Notes under the pieces: model-generated
What the model was told of the DNA's origin: nothing
The model's database searches: none
Seen by the model: the letters and a program-made list of their open reading frames with translations, nothing else
From: Halichondria panicea
Lineage: Eukaryota; Porifera; Demospongiae; Suberitida; Halichondriidae
Assembly (NCBI RefSeq): GCF_963675165.1
Contig: NC_087377.1
Coordinates: 4,180,542-4,244,541 of the forward strand
Direction of reading: 5' to 3'
Length of the DNA: 64,000 bases
Shown: piece by piece, positions 21,481-33,140 of the stretch
Layout of the letters: every line of letters starts with the position of its first letter
Numbering within the stretch: position 1 is the stretch's first letter
Made by a program: the position numbers and the translations under genes

Positions 21481-24434
21481 GCACCTCCCCCACGCCTTGG
21501 TTACCAGGCCTTCCTCTAGTGAGAGGGACTGGTGGTCCATTTTCCTCACTCTCTTCAGTCACAGCAGCTGCATATAGCGAGAGTATAGCTGTATTGAACC
21601 ACACTGTACATATCAACTTTGTGTTGCTCTATAGTTCCTTCACCACACCCAGCTTGCCACACGGACTTGCTGCACATAGTAACTTTTCCTCGTGCATACT
21701 CCATCCACAGCCACGGTTGATCAGGTAGAGGGCAACATCCACACGGCCTTCTTCTTCATTATCGCACTCATGATAATGAGCTTTATTGCAGGTGCAACTC
21801 CTGACGAAAGTGTGTCGGCAGCCTCACGTTGGGTGAATAGAGTTGCACAGAACGCTCTCGGTATGATAGGTGCCTGGCTAAGAATGAGCATGGTACACAA
21901 ATCACACCAGGCTTGTATCTTGCTGGGTTAAACTGTCATCAGGTAAGTGTCTTGTGAACTTCAGGGGTCGCTTCCAATATATGTAAGGTCTTAGGGATTA
22001 TTGTACTCCTTATTTTATCGCATGTTCTTTTCCTTTGGCAGGTTGGCCAATTAATAAGCTACCTCAACAGGTATACCACGTGGAAGCTAAAATACCAGGC
22101 AGCCAACATTTCCTTAGGATTACTTGTTGCCGTCACGGGAAGTGAAATTTGCAGTGGGACCTTTTATTAACTATTAACACTCGGCCTTGAAGGTGACACT
22201 GGGTGCTGTAGAATGTCAATACAATGTAAAAATTAATGTTTAATAGAAAATTTTTTTTAATTCATCCGTCCGTCAAATGTTAACTAGGGGGGGTGCACAT
22301 GAATGGTGCAATCCTCTCAGTCCATCTGATTGGTTCATTAGGTGTTGATCCTTTATGGCGTGGGGGCGTGTCAATACCATAAGTACATTGTACCATACTT
22401 ACCGTATATGCTCGATCAGAGGCCGCACTCAAATAGTAGCCTCCCTTGCTAGCAAAACGAAACATTTAATAGCTGATCCTTTCCTTGTAAAACTCCGGAA
22501 TGAAGGTGCGATAAAATTCAGATCATTATAGTAAAATCCCATGCATTAGTGTATAGAAAATCTCATGACCTATGTTCTAAACTTATCTTTTTTTTGTAGG
22601 TACGCTTGATGATGTGGAGGCATTTTACCAGCAGCTGACCAACTATAATGATCTCTGACTATTTGACTACCCACAGTAACTTATAGATGTTTAGATTTTA
22701 TTCAAGAGAATGTATTGTTTTAGAATTATTATATTGTTTTAATTCAAGAGAATATGTTTGCACATTGCACAGTTTGTCAAGTGTACGTATCCCTCTACGT
22801 TCACCTTACTTCAAGAAATGTCATACACAGCTTTGTCCAGTGGTAACTGTAACTCATCCTCATCTTCTTCATCAAAACCCTCCTCATCGCTCCACATATA
22901 GTCCCGTTTGTCCACTTTCCATTCATTGACAGGCATTTCTAAAACACCCCAGAGTACTCAATCTGTCTAATTTCAAAAGCCTGGAAATGTCCGTGAAACC
23001 ACTGGGACAGTATAGCAATGGTTGATTAGCGTAACCAAGTACAACGTGTTATAAGCACATGGCTCAGGCAAATATCACATGCATTTGGAAGCACATGGTT
23101 TATAATTAGGTGGAGTACGAAACAAAACAGCTGAGGTGCAAGTACTTCCAGTGAACGTGCTAACATTTAAAATAGAACACAGACAACTTTTTTAATTTAG
23201 TGTACAATTTTGTACCCTGAAACAATATAATAATTATTATGTAACGCAAGGCATGAGCAATAAGTACAACCGGACCAACAGACTACAACTTCAATTAAAA
23301 ATTCTCTACTATAGTTCAAACAATTTGATTTGTCATAGCTCCTGCCATCCCTGCCATATGTTAAACTACAATTTGTTCAACCACCGGCCAATTACGTATA
23401 CCCAGCCCTAGTTGGCGAAAATAAAGTTATTTACACACGTGTAAATTTTTCGGCAACTACAAAAATAGTAGTTGTGTATGACAGTTCAAGGGACGCACAA
23501 TGTAGCAGTGAAAGTGCTCATCGAAATCGGTGGTTATAAAGGTCAGCAAGGGATCTCGGAAGGTCAGCAAGGAACCTGGAAGTATAAGTGGGAACTTTCA
23601 CTCTGACACAGCTCCGCCCTACTATCCACCTCCATATTGTTACGAGGAATACATAATATGGTGTCCAAATAGAACGATGTGTGAAGAGGCGATATAAGAA
23701 TTTCTGATTCCTAAGAGTAGAAAAGAAAGAATAATCCACTTTGCTGAGGTAAGGGGTAAAAGAGTTGGCATCAATGCTCCTTTCCTTATTGTGTGCCAGG
23801 GATCACAATGCACATCACTGTGGAACAAGAGCAGTTGCAATGCTTTAGGAGTGCATTAACTTTTTGGCGTCATAATTATTTTATATAATTTATGACATAA
23901 GTTACCCAAAATAATTTAAAAGCCTATTCAACATCATAATTATTTTGAGTATTCAAGATAACCAAAAGGAACCAACCAATATAGTAGAATTGATTACCTT
24001 CCTCTGAGTAATGGACCGTACTTTCTGAACAAATTTAGCTTTTAACGTATAGTTAGTTTAATCTTTAATGTTTTTGTACTATTTGCTCATATTAATTGTT
24101 ATTTGATTAATGCATGCATGGAACAAAGCAGCATACTTACACCTTTATGCGTCTATATTTACACCATAGAGGGGGAAAGTATCCACTTGTTGTTTACACA
24201 CCTGGGGTAGAGCGTATGCAGTACCCATAAATGGGTGTAATATTACACCCCACTTCTAACAGTGAAGTAATATGTAAGTACTGTAAATAAGACTATAAGA
24301 GCAAATAGTATGGGAGCTGTTAGCTTCTTGCGTTATAAAATGATTATTAACATAACATTTTCATTTTGAAAGATACAATATCGTAGTCATTTTGAAAGAT
24401 ACATTTAAGGGGTAGTGGTGGTGGTTTTGGTAGC
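21481..24434. other. Intergenic DNA with weak exon-like pieces
   Basis: Nothing firm. A 79-codon frame at 21692-21931 has one hydrophobic stretch (FFFIIALMIMSFIAGA) that could be a membrane segment. An exon-like piece at 22601-22660 (LDDVEAFYQQLTNYNDL, stop) follows a TTTTTTGTAG acceptor. I could not join them convincingly. 22401-22443 repeats 179-233. The rest is AT-rich, with short repeats shared with 25-26 kb. Confidence 0.35.
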
Positions 24435-25311
24435 GTGTTGTTCTTGTTTTATTTAACCCTCACAGCTTTGCACCTAGGGTCCATGCCAGCTTCCCGGGTG
24501 CTGGGAGCTATGGGTGTCAGTACTATGGCCAGCCTTGCAGACACCAGCTGCTCGGCATCGGCGATGGCCAGCCCTCTTATGTCGCTCGTGGCATCGGCAG
24601 TGGTGTCCAGCAAGGCCCCGGACACCATTGTGGTGCTGCCGGGGATCCCACCTCTCAGGCGGTCGGTGGTGGAGACCATTCAATCGGGGGCTTTTCTGGA
24701 CTTTGCGGAGCTGCCTCCGGCGAAGGGGTTGTCGAAGCCGAAGCCGGTGTCACGCCTAATCCCGGACTTCACCACCTGGGTGCAATGCTTTGCTATGTAT
24801 GCAGCAGTCCTTATTGCCAAGGCACCTGAGCGATCCCCTTCTCTCCTCAGTTACATGGCTACTATGGCTCAATTCAGTAAGCGGTATACAGGTTCCCTTC
24901 GTGGCTTTTATACGACCAAAAGTTCCGGGGCGAGGCAGCCGAATCCGGCAGGACTGACTTGGATGGGGGCTTCCACTCGTATTGTTTTATTGGGGACGGT
25001 CCCCCGTGGTGTGGTCCGTGTCGGTCCCTTGATCACTCTGCGGCCTCGTGCCCCGAGCGGGCTCAGGACTCTCCACCCCCCTCAGTGGGTTCGAAGCGTC
25101 CCTTCTCGTCCTCCTTCTCGACCTCCAACAAGCAGTCTCTAAGAGGAGGCCTCCTCCGGCGTCAATCTTGGAGCCCTGTCGACGATGGAACCGACCGGGA
25201 GAGCCGGACTGCCCGTTTGGGGATTGCATCTATTTGCATGTGTGTGCAACACGCAAAGGAGACCACCCAGAGTCAGGGTGCCCGAAGCGGCCCCGCAGAC
25301 GTCCTGCTTAA
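24435..25311 (+). pseudogene. Gag-like gene of a DIRS/Ngaro-type retroelement, frameshifted
   Basis: The first frame (24435-25142) has FLDFAELPPAKG, LIPDFTTWVQCFAMYAAV and APERSPSLLSYMATMAQFSK. This order is typical of ORF1/gag proteins of DIRS-like elements in marine invertebrates. The frame then shifts: a Cys-His segment (CGPCRSLDHSAASCP) is in another frame from 24959, and CRRWNRPGEPDCPFGDCIYLH followed by CATRKGDHPESGCP in a third. Together these are a CCCH-like finger and a zinc knuckle. The block is visibly GC-rich against AT-rich flanks. No RT or tyrosine recombinase part is present, so it is a fragment. Confidence 0.7.
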
Positions 25312-25494
25312 GGTGTCGATCAAATCTGAACAATTCCGAACAGTGTGGATATACGTGCACTCAAAGAGTGATACGTATATCCATTTTTATATACATTGAT
25401 CCTGAATCTTCATTGATCCAAGTTCTCAACTGATCCTCTCACCTATAGCTGTTAATTGTTAGTGATGGCTGGGCGAGATGTCCATTGTGTCTAT
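25312..25494. other. Short intergenic gap
   Basis: Spacer between the gag-like fragment and the next repeat. It includes AAATTCTCAACTGATCC-like words also seen near 32970, 35780 and 39110. Confidence 0.4.
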
Positions 25495-26170
25495 ACGACT
25501 AACAGCTAGTGACACATCAAGTCCTCCTACAGCATCATGACGTGGCAGACATTAACTTCATGCAGGTTGCTAACAAGTTGCCAGAACATTGGCTCAGAAG
25601 AAATACACAACTGACGATCGTAAATATATGGCGTCAACTGACAAGCACATTTTGTAGCCACAGGAGAGAAAGTGTCTCTGTGCAATGTGCATGTGGCTCT
25701 CCCTGCATGTCCGTAGTTCAGTTACCATGCATGTGTGATGATCCATGCACACAGCTAGCTACTGTTGTACAAATATATAATTATGCTTTGTATATATAAA
25801 ATATAATATTTATGGGCAGTCCCATTACAGTGCTCAATGAAACTGGAAAGTCGAGATGTGCTCTCTCACTCGATCAAATTATATAGGGCCACTGTATCGT
25901 CCTATGCAAATTTTATAGAAAGATCAGCAAAATCTACACTTCCGTATGTGATCGACTATCCATTGCTGAAGGAATGTCCAAGTAGAGCAAAGCAACTCCT
26001 CTAGACCTGCAGGAGACATAATTATACAATGGTGCTAAAGTCAGCAAGAGATCTCGTGTTCCTATATATCAGCACCCTACATACTTTAATGTGGGCAAGA
26101 ATAAAAATCAAAACAGCTATTTATAAAAAATAATCGGGTGCTTATTGTTATTGGCCACCCGCACCTCCCC
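25495..26170 (+). repeat. Dispersed repeat copy (paralogue of 20.2-21.5 kb)
   Basis: Starts with the GACTAACAGCTAGTGACAC word and runs parallel to the 20-21 kb copy to about 26095. It has an insertion near 25870-25900 relative to that copy. Non-coding by eye. Confidence 0.75.
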
Positions 26171-26275
26171 CACGTCGTCCCGAGGAAGGCAAAGAAAGAA
26201 TAGTTAATATCTACCATGGACAAGTGAACTTTTAGAATGATAGATGAACAGTGTATTTATTGTTATTGTCTTTAA

Positions 26276-26435
26276 ATTTATAACATTTCAAAAGTCTGTG
26301 GAGAACCACTGGGACTCCCTTCACAGTCCACAGTGTGGAAGAATTTACGAAGGCAAAGCAACTTGCAGAGCTCTTGTAAAACTAATCCAGATTACCAAAA
26401 ACATTGGAATCGAGGTTCGCGAAACATGTTTATAC
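26276..26435 (+). repeat. First copy of a duplicated exon-like segment
   Basis: TTAAATTTATAACATTTCAAAAG through TTGGAATCGAGGT recurs at 26927-27083. The shared part can be read as an exon (GRIYEGK...LVKLIQITKNIGIEV) ending at a possible GT donor. The second copy has about 20 extra bases after TTACGAAGGCAAAGT. A diverged piece also lies at 34115-34165. Confidence 0.6.
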
Positions 26436-26725
26436 CCTCGAAATAATTATGACCCACTATACACGGTATACAGTACATGCATGTGTGACTGCAGCTGTTA
26501 GTTGGCATGCATAGCAGGGATATGCCCACACTGGTACGTGGTGGTGGTGGTTGGTACTGACCACCTTTAGACAAAAACTCATATGGTAAAAGAGGCAAAT
26601 TTTGTGTGATGATCATTGATCTGAAATAGCCAGCACTTAGGAAAGTTGTAGTAAGTGTGTAGTAAGTGTGTGGTGTTGCACGTATATATCATACTTTTGC
26701 TATCAATTCTACTCCTTCTTTGCAG

Positions 26726-26881
26726 CCTCCACTCCGTGTAATATGGATGCCCCACCCTATCCCTATGATATAGCCATCTCAGTGTTGGACTCCATTGCTG
26801 TGGTGATCATCATCGTTATTGTAGTGTTAATACTATATCTTCTCTTCGATCACTACTTTGTGTGCCGCTCCTCCATGGCCG
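26726..26881 (+). CDS. Exon encoding a single transmembrane segment
   Basis: A good acceptor (CTTCTTTGCAG) ends at 26725 and a donor GGTAAAAT starts at 26882. Inside, an ATG at 26743 starts MDAPPYPYDIAI and then a strongly hydrophobic stretch of about 25 residues (VVIIIVIVVLILYLLF), followed by a short polar tail. This reads as a type-III or tail-anchored membrane exon. The next exon may be the segment at 26927. Gene identity unknown. Confidence 0.4.
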
Positions 26882-26926
26882 GTAAAATATTCATACTATA
26901 ATTTATTATTCGTAATACCACTTAAA

Positions 26927-27083
26927 TTTATAACATTTCAAAAGCCTGGAAACGTCTGTGGAGAACCACTGGGACTCCCTCCACAGTGTGGAAGAATTTA
27001 CGAAGGCAAAGTAACCCTGAGGCTGCAACTTGCAGAGCTCTTGTAAAACTAATCCAGATTACCAAAAACATTGGGATCGAGGT
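26927..27083 (+). repeat. Second copy of the duplicated exon-like segment
   Basis: Partner of 26276-26435, about 650 bp downstream. It follows the transmembrane exon and could be its 3' neighbour. Confidence 0.6.
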
Positions 27084-27638
27084 AAAACTGAAGCCTATGG
27101 ATTGCATATGAGTACTTTATGTTTGATTCTGTGCTTTGTACTGGCTCAGCATTTTTACCCTTATCCATTAAGACCTCGAATGGAAGAAACTGTGCGTCGA
27201 TCCCATCGTTGCAGAGGGTAATTGTTTTCGGAAGTGACGATGTATTCGCAAGTCAAATATTGTATATCATACACTAACAAAATTGTGTTTTGTTGTCACG
27301 CTTTTCGACTTTGCTGAGATCTGGAGGGACATTGTTTCGCTTGTTTGTATAAAAGCTAGCTATTAGTAACAAACCTGCCTAACCCTAAAGGTTTAAAGAA
27401 GATTGAAATTCGATTGATATAAACTCCGAGTAAATATGACATCAAGGCAATTACATAATTATACAGGAATGTTCTTGATCTCATTGTATACCTAAATAAG
27501 CTGAATGCATGTAGGTTCGTCACTTTATGTGTTACGCATCATCCTAAATACTATTTAGGACCTCTTGCATAATAATTAGTGTTCCCTTGGGAGTCAATTT
27601 CGTTGTGATACAATTATTTTTCAGTCTGTCTTCTATAG

Positions 27639-27871
27639 GTTGTTGGCAAACATCAAGAGTGAGACCAGTGCAAGACACGTCCGCATTGGAAATCGGTAAT
27701 TTAGTTGCTGTTTACAGGGAGGAGACCCAGAGTCTGCATGAGCCTTGGACGGGTAGACTGGAAAGTGTTAACAACGTAATGGTGGATGTTGGCTGGTTGA
27801 AAGGGTCTTACAATGGAAGGAAGCAAAGTGCAAGACCCCACCCCGTAAACAGGCGAAAGAAGATGGAGTAA
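27639..27871 (+). CDS. Terminal exon with SH3/chromo-barrel-like fold, unassigned
   Basis: An acceptor (CTTCTATAG) ends at 27638, and the frame runs to TAA at 27869. The sequence IGNLVAVYREETQ, PWTGRLESVNN, VMVDVGWLKGSYNGR has the beta-barrel rhythm of small Tudor/SH3-like reader modules found at the ends of transposon-related invertebrate proteins, then a basic tail (NRRKKME). Upstream exons were not found, so the parent gene is unknown. Confidence 0.45.
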
Positions 27872-29953
27872 AAAAACACAGTTCTGAAAAACTCCATCAA
27901 TTTTGAGCTCACGTCTACAAGGAATCTAAAGGGATTATGTTGTGTCTTTTCACTTCCGACACACCCACACTATTCCAACTGCAGATCCTAATGAACTATT
28001 GGCATGAGCATCTCACCATGTCCTCTTCCCGTATTGCACTGATCGACACAACCTCGCTCTGGCGCCAGTTATCGAGGGGAGTATCGTGTCCATCGTATTC
28101 CCCCAATTGATGTAGCTCACTTCCTCCAAATGATTCTGATAAGATCCCTCTCTTGGAATAGAGTGTGTATGGCCACAATATAATCTCAAAAAAGCTATGA
28201 CAAAATGAGAGAGCCGATAATTAAATCGAAGTTGTTGTTTCTAAAAGGAGATTCACTAGCTACTCACACATTTTGAGTGTATATAATTATGTTTGTGTTA
28301 TATAGTTGATGGTCTACTCAACACATTTTGAGATTTTGTTGTATATAAGTATGTGAACAGAGGTTCACTGCAGAGGAGGCTGGAACCTTAGAAGTCACTT
28401 TTCTAACAGAATGAATACATTTCTTGATAACATAGAGCAGAATCTTCGCAATACATGCGTTCTCGTACTGTAACCACAAACTATAATCGGAACTTTTAGA
28501 ACTTTTAGGACACACTGTGTTTATAGCGTTATCAGATTCATTAGCCACAATATTCAAAAGATAAGTCAGAAACAGAGGAAAAGGCCTAGCTTGTTTAGTA
28601 TACTCTCATTAGTAAAAAGAATAAAATTTTTTTGTGAGATCTTGAATGCGTTTTCTAAAACTAGGCAAAAAAACACTCATGTGTATAATTATTCAAGAGT
28701 ATATACAATGGCGCAAGTTTACTCTCGGCAGAAGTCTTACGATCACCGCGTTACCGAGAATAATTATGGTGACACTGACTGATGATGACCAAACTGTATG
28801 GCAACATGGCAGACGGTGACCAAATTGGTTATATATAATAGAGCACCTATCTATAGTGGGAAGGAAAGTTGGGCTGCTGGTGCTGCAAACAGGGCTCATT
28901 TTACCTACATAATCTACCAGAAAAAAAAGCCTCAAGCTATATGGCTAGTTTTGTACGTCGGATGATTGTACTTTGAAATATAATTATAAATTGGCGATGT
29001 AAGTCCTACAACTGCTTTACTTGTACACAAACTTGTCTCTCATGATTCAAGTTCAACAGCTTGTCCTTGACACTGGCAGAAAAGGTTGGCCATTAATGGA
29101 TTAAAGGAAGGGAGACATGTCCACTGGCCATAACCAAAGACTCACTTGCTTCCCAGAAACCTAACAGGGTAACAGGGATGTACGATGTACAAGATTGTGT
29201 TCTTCGATGCACAATTTCATCAGTAGTAAACACTTATCCACTTTATAATAATTATACACTCCAAAATTTGAGGAATTGAGTAAGAACTTTATTAAGTCTG
29301 TTTAAGTAATTTGTACGTAGCATCTTAATTACAATTAGTGCACGTGCCTCAATGGTTAATAATAAGTATACTGTATTAAAGATGAAGACCGTGCTACTGT
29401 AATCAGGAGGCGGTCCAAGCTATTATAAGGAGATGTCCTGTTAAAACGACCAGGCAATTTAAAGCCAGTGTCGTCCCTGCTGTGGTCTAAATTTGTGGTG
29501 GTCAATGCGTCAGAGATGGCGGACTCTACTCGAGTCGTCTCGGATTTTAGTACATATAATTATAGCTGACACATACCTCGACACGCGCTCGCATTCGTCC
29601 ACATAATCTTATAGCTTTGAAATGTCGACACTCTCGTTAAAAAAATTCATTTCAAGAAGTAATTACTGTGATGGTGGTGTAGCAGTACGTACTGTTGGTC
29701 TGTTGTGTGACACTGCTGAGTGGGTGGTTGACGCCATTCACGTTGTTCGATTGTCGTAACTTGGGAAGTGGATGTTCAGAGTGCCTAGCGTCTTAAGTGC
29801 ATGAGCTAACTAAGGGATGTCCCCCAGGGCTTAAAACTGCTTACCTCAGCTTATTATATATCTGTATCCAATATTATTTTCAAATCCCAGGGGAGAGGGG
29901 ACAAATTACACCTCCACCAGCCCAGATTGTGTTAAAAATATTCATCCTTTTAG
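27872..29953. other. Intergenic DNA without a supported gene
   Basis: Several 60-80-codon frames on both strands lack domains and splice context. The stretch is AT-rich with ATAATTAT-type words. Nothing is annotated. Confidence 0.4.
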
Positions 29954-30850
29954 GTGGTGGTTCTGTCGTATGAGGGGACGAAGGAGGAGTTCGAATTGGA
30001 AGATCTGACACGAACTATGACCTTTTTCAAAGATATGATTCAATTTTACCCAGATCGTTCCTTTGACTTGCCAATTGTTCGGGAACTGAAGACGAATCCA
30101 TTTAATCTGATCAGGAGTGTAGTGGCACTATCAAACAATAGTCAGCATCCAATCCTTGATGCTATGACGTGTGTATATGTGTAATCCGGGCAGCAGACTT
30201 CTTAGGAGGCGACCAAGCCTTGTTAGTACTATCAAAGCGGCTGTGTTGCAGCTTGAGTTCTTGGCCAACACGACGTCTGTATCACGCCTGAGATTATATG
30301 TAAGGAACCGTTTTAGAATGACTAGTCACCTCTTCAAAAAGAAGGGTAACGGTGGCATTTTTTGTATCTGCAATCAGTCCATGTACGAGGTTTTCCCGTC
30401 AATAACAACAAACGACATAATTGTCAAGTCCATGTGCTGCAAAAGAGAAATATACATCAGGGATGTTATGTGGACTCGAAGACATGTCAGATGTGTGACA
30501 AAGAGCTTGCCTGCCTGCCCTGTGTGTTCTGTGGCAACAGACTCCATCATGAGGGAACATTTTACCGGATGTATGAGACCTATGGCAAGAGCAGGTTTGT
30601 TAAGACATTCACTAAGCTACCTAATTTTTAACTTTTCTGTTCCAGACTGCCGTGCTGCAAAGCTGATGTGTGTGTTACCTGTGACGAGTGGGCACAATCG
30701 TGTCACTGTCCATGCTGTGATACCAAGATTACCAGATGGATGGTAGATACCACAACGAAAGTGACTTTTCAGGAAATGTCAATTAAAGAAAAAGAAAACA
30801 ATATACGTAGAATGCTTAACATTGATTACAATGACCCATCTCCACCTTGA
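29954..30850 (+). CDS. RING-like zinc-binding protein, 5' partial, with very short introns
   Basis: Exons 29954-30168, 30197-30345, 30378-30594 and 30646-30850 join in one frame (261 codons plus TGA). Introns are GT-AG and 28, 32 and 51 nt long. The C-terminal half is Cys-rich: CQMCDKELACLPCVFCGNRL, then LPCCKADVCVTCDEW and CHCPCCDTKI. This pattern resembles a RING or related cross-brace finger. Predicted role: zinc-dependent protein interaction, perhaps a ubiquitin ligase; this is inference. The N-terminal part is Leu/Arg-rich without a known domain. The 28- and 32-nt introns are below normal animal minimum size, so frameshifts in a pseudogene are a serious alternative. The 5' end is open. 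Confidence 0.5.
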
Positions 30851-31431
30851 TTTTCCCGTGTTTTTTGTGATTAATTCTTATTGCTTAACGACAAGTGAGC
30901 ATAAAATTTAAGTAAAACACTAACTGAAAATGGCAACCTATATATAGTCTTCTCGCATAGTCTTCTTTGGCTTGTGGGGGTGGTATTAATTATCAGGCAT
31001 TATAATTCAGGCATTATAATTAATGCAAACTAACGGCGGATAAAGCGTGTCGTCTACTTAAATTCAAAGCATAATCTGCCAAAATAATGTATAAAAAAAT
31101 TGTATCAGCATTGGAGTAGTTAGTGTAGGTCCATGGAGTTCGTCTGTACTAGCTATAGGAATAGTGTAAGTAGTATAGCCATCTTGATCGAGATATGAGT
31201 ACTTCGAAGATGAGTATAGTCATTTATGTTGACCACCTGTATACATGTGCACATGAGTATTTATGCATATGCGTATGTGAACATGGGTGCATTGACAACC
31301 TTTGAAGTTTCTATGTGAATGGGGAAAATTCGCAAGCACTATATAAAGCAGCTCCCAATGCTGTTTTCATCTCAAAAAAGCACGGTAAGTGATTTTTTTG
31401 TGGTTGCTTTGCTTACCAGAATGTATACAGA
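30851..31431. other. Intergenic DNA
   Basis: Contains the 31027-31110 repeat shared with 18.65-18.75 kb. A possible core promoter for the next gene lies near 31340 (ACTATATAAAGCAGC, a TATA-like word about 90 bp before its ATG). Confidence 0.4.
31340..31348 (+). promoter_or_regulatory. TATA-like word upstream of the three-exon gene
   Basis: CTATATAAA lies about 85-90 bp before the ATG at 31432, a plausible TATA-box position if the 5' UTR is about 60 nt. The base is AT-rich, so chance occurrence is quite possible. Confidence 0.3.
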
Positions 31432-31984
31432 ATGGTAACTCCTGACGAAACACGTACACCTCAGCGTCCAGCCCGGACCCCTGTTCTTACAGAAGTCACT
31501 CCTTCTCCAAGCCCAAGGCCTGAACTCCCTCCTCCCAGTGATCATGCAGTGCAAGGTATTAAAGTACTTCCTCTCTCCATCTCACTCATCTCACTTTAAC
31601 TGAGACTGAATCCTTTCCCAGTTGAGACAGATTCTGATGAAGAATACGACGAAAGTAGTGATGAAGACTACGTGCCTCCAGCTCCTGCTCCACAGCGTGG
31701 TAGAGGCAGGGGCCATGCATGGTGCGGGTGGTGCAGGTGCAGGAGGCAGAAGTGTCTATGTAAGTATATTATAGTGTTGTTTAAACTTTCCATAATTTCC
31801 TTCATCTGTAGATATTCAATCCGTCAATGCCAAGACAAGTACTATGAAAAGTAGGTTTCTTCTGAAGGGGAGAGATGGCAGCATTGTTGCCAAAGGAACT
31901 TTGATTCAGGGTGAACGTAACACCATTCATGGAAAAACGTGGCTACTTCAGTGCGGGGTACTCTCTAAAGGTGACTGTGTGTGA
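31432..31984 (+). CDS. Uncharacterised 144-aa three-exon protein
   Basis: Exons 31432-31555, 31622-31759 and 31812-31984 join in frame through GT-AG introns of 66 and 52 bp. The start is ATGGTAACTCC. The protein has a Pro/Thr-rich N-terminus, an acidic stretch (VETDSDEEYDESSDEDY), a Gly/Arg patch and a short Cys cluster (WCGWCRCRRQKC). The C-terminal module includes SRFLLKGRDGSIVAKGTL and ends GDCV. I do not recognise the family; the last part faintly recalls small beta-rich modules in transposon-linked proteins. A decayed paralogue is at 18.0-18.6 kb, so the gene is part of a duplicated, perhaps mobile, family. Confidence 0.55.
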
Positions 31985-32298
31985 TTAAGCTAGTCATACC
32001 AACTACTTCCATCCCCTGGCTGGTTGGCTGGCTGCAAGTGGGGGTCCAGCAGAATGGTTTTGAGAGTATACATGTCATTTTCATTTTCAGTTATAATTCT
32101 ACAACTCTTTTTGTGTGTGGTTGGTGTTAACCTCCACCTTCTGTTAACCTATAGTGTGGGACAACACTTCACCACAGCATGACTTGCACCTTGAGTGTTA
32201 GTATTGTTCTGTGGTGTGAAAGCTCCACCTATGTGTCACACTTTTTTTTTATGCGCTTTTTTCTATCTCAATTATAGTCAATGCAATACTTCTAGTTT
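31985..32298. other. Intergenic DNA
   Basis: No gene seen. Thymine runs and AT-rich sequence downstream of the three-exon gene. Confidence 0.4.
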
Positions 32299-32393
32299 CA
32301 AGTCAGTATGAAGTACTAACGGGAAATTTACAGCTGTTACGTACCCAAAAGTTAGACAGAACTGAATTTCCTGTTAGTACTTCATACTGACTT
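32299..32393. repeat. Inverted repeat with about 30-bp arms
   Basis: The left arm begins CAAGTCAGTATGAAGTAC (32299) and is mirrored by the right arm ending at 32393 with about one internal mismatch, around a loop of about 35 bp. It could form a stable hairpin. Origin unknown. Confidence 0.8.
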
Positions 32394-32439
32394 GTAACAG
32401 GTAGAGGAAAAAACGTGACAAGATCAAATTATAAGAACG

Positions 32440-32625
32440 GCTAAAAAAAGGTTGAAATATTCCTGCGTTTTGCGTCTTCAATCACTGTTGTGTCCACCCA
32501 CCTTCGTGAGCTCGGACACGGGGAGCTAGCTGACAACCTCAGAGCTCACTCTAATCTGATTGGTTGTTTCTGTTTGAATGAAAATTAGCGCAGACTTAGA
32601 AAGGTGTTCACATGGTACAAGGAAA
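32440..32625 (+). repeat. Third copy of the 19.1-19.7 kb repeat
   Basis: Shares TGTGTCCACCCACCTTC, GGACACGGGGAGCTAGCT and GAATGAAAATTAGCGC with the tandem pair at 19.1-19.7 kb. Confidence 0.75.
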
Positions 32626-32699
32626 ATGTGTTAAAATTACGAGACTCTAATAATTATTGTGAATACGATATCACAGTGCTCCTTTAGCTGTTCACTAGG

Positions 32700-33140
32700 T
32701 TTATGCTTATGACTAACAGCTAGTGATCGACACATCAAGTCCTACAGCATCACGACGTGGCAGGGCACATTCCATTACAGTGTCCCAGTATTTGCAGAGA
32801 TAACGGAAGATCCCGGTCTGTGCATGTATTAAAGTAAAGAGAGCATGCATGTCATTGCAAAGAAGCTACACAGCATATTGCTCAAAGAGCCATATGTACA
32901 TCCCGAGTTTTTACTGATTGGAAGCAGAGAGTATAATTATATTCATTGATCACTGAATCTTCGTTGATCCAAGATCCCATCACCTATATATATAGCTATT
33001 AATTGTTAGACGGATGGGTGAGGTGTTCTGCCACCGCCGTTGAGTCTTTCCAGGAAGCAACTACAATATGACCGGCTAAACAATCCCTTAGTATTTGGCA
33101 ATTCATAATTATAATAGGTCGAGGGGCCATGGTGCTGTGC
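32700..33140 (+). repeat. Repeat copy C, 5' part of the 35-40 kb family
   Basis: Begins with the GACTAACAGCTAGTGA word. It includes CATTGCAAAGAAGCTACAC and a decayed version of the small gene start seen at 35821 and 39147 (ATGGGTGAGGTGTTCTGCC). Frameshifts stop any protein. Confidence 0.65.

Noticed and set aside
24449-25360. Minus-strand frames of 69-80 codons
   Set aside because: GC-rich DNA opposite the gag-like fragment leaves antisense frames open; no motif supports them.
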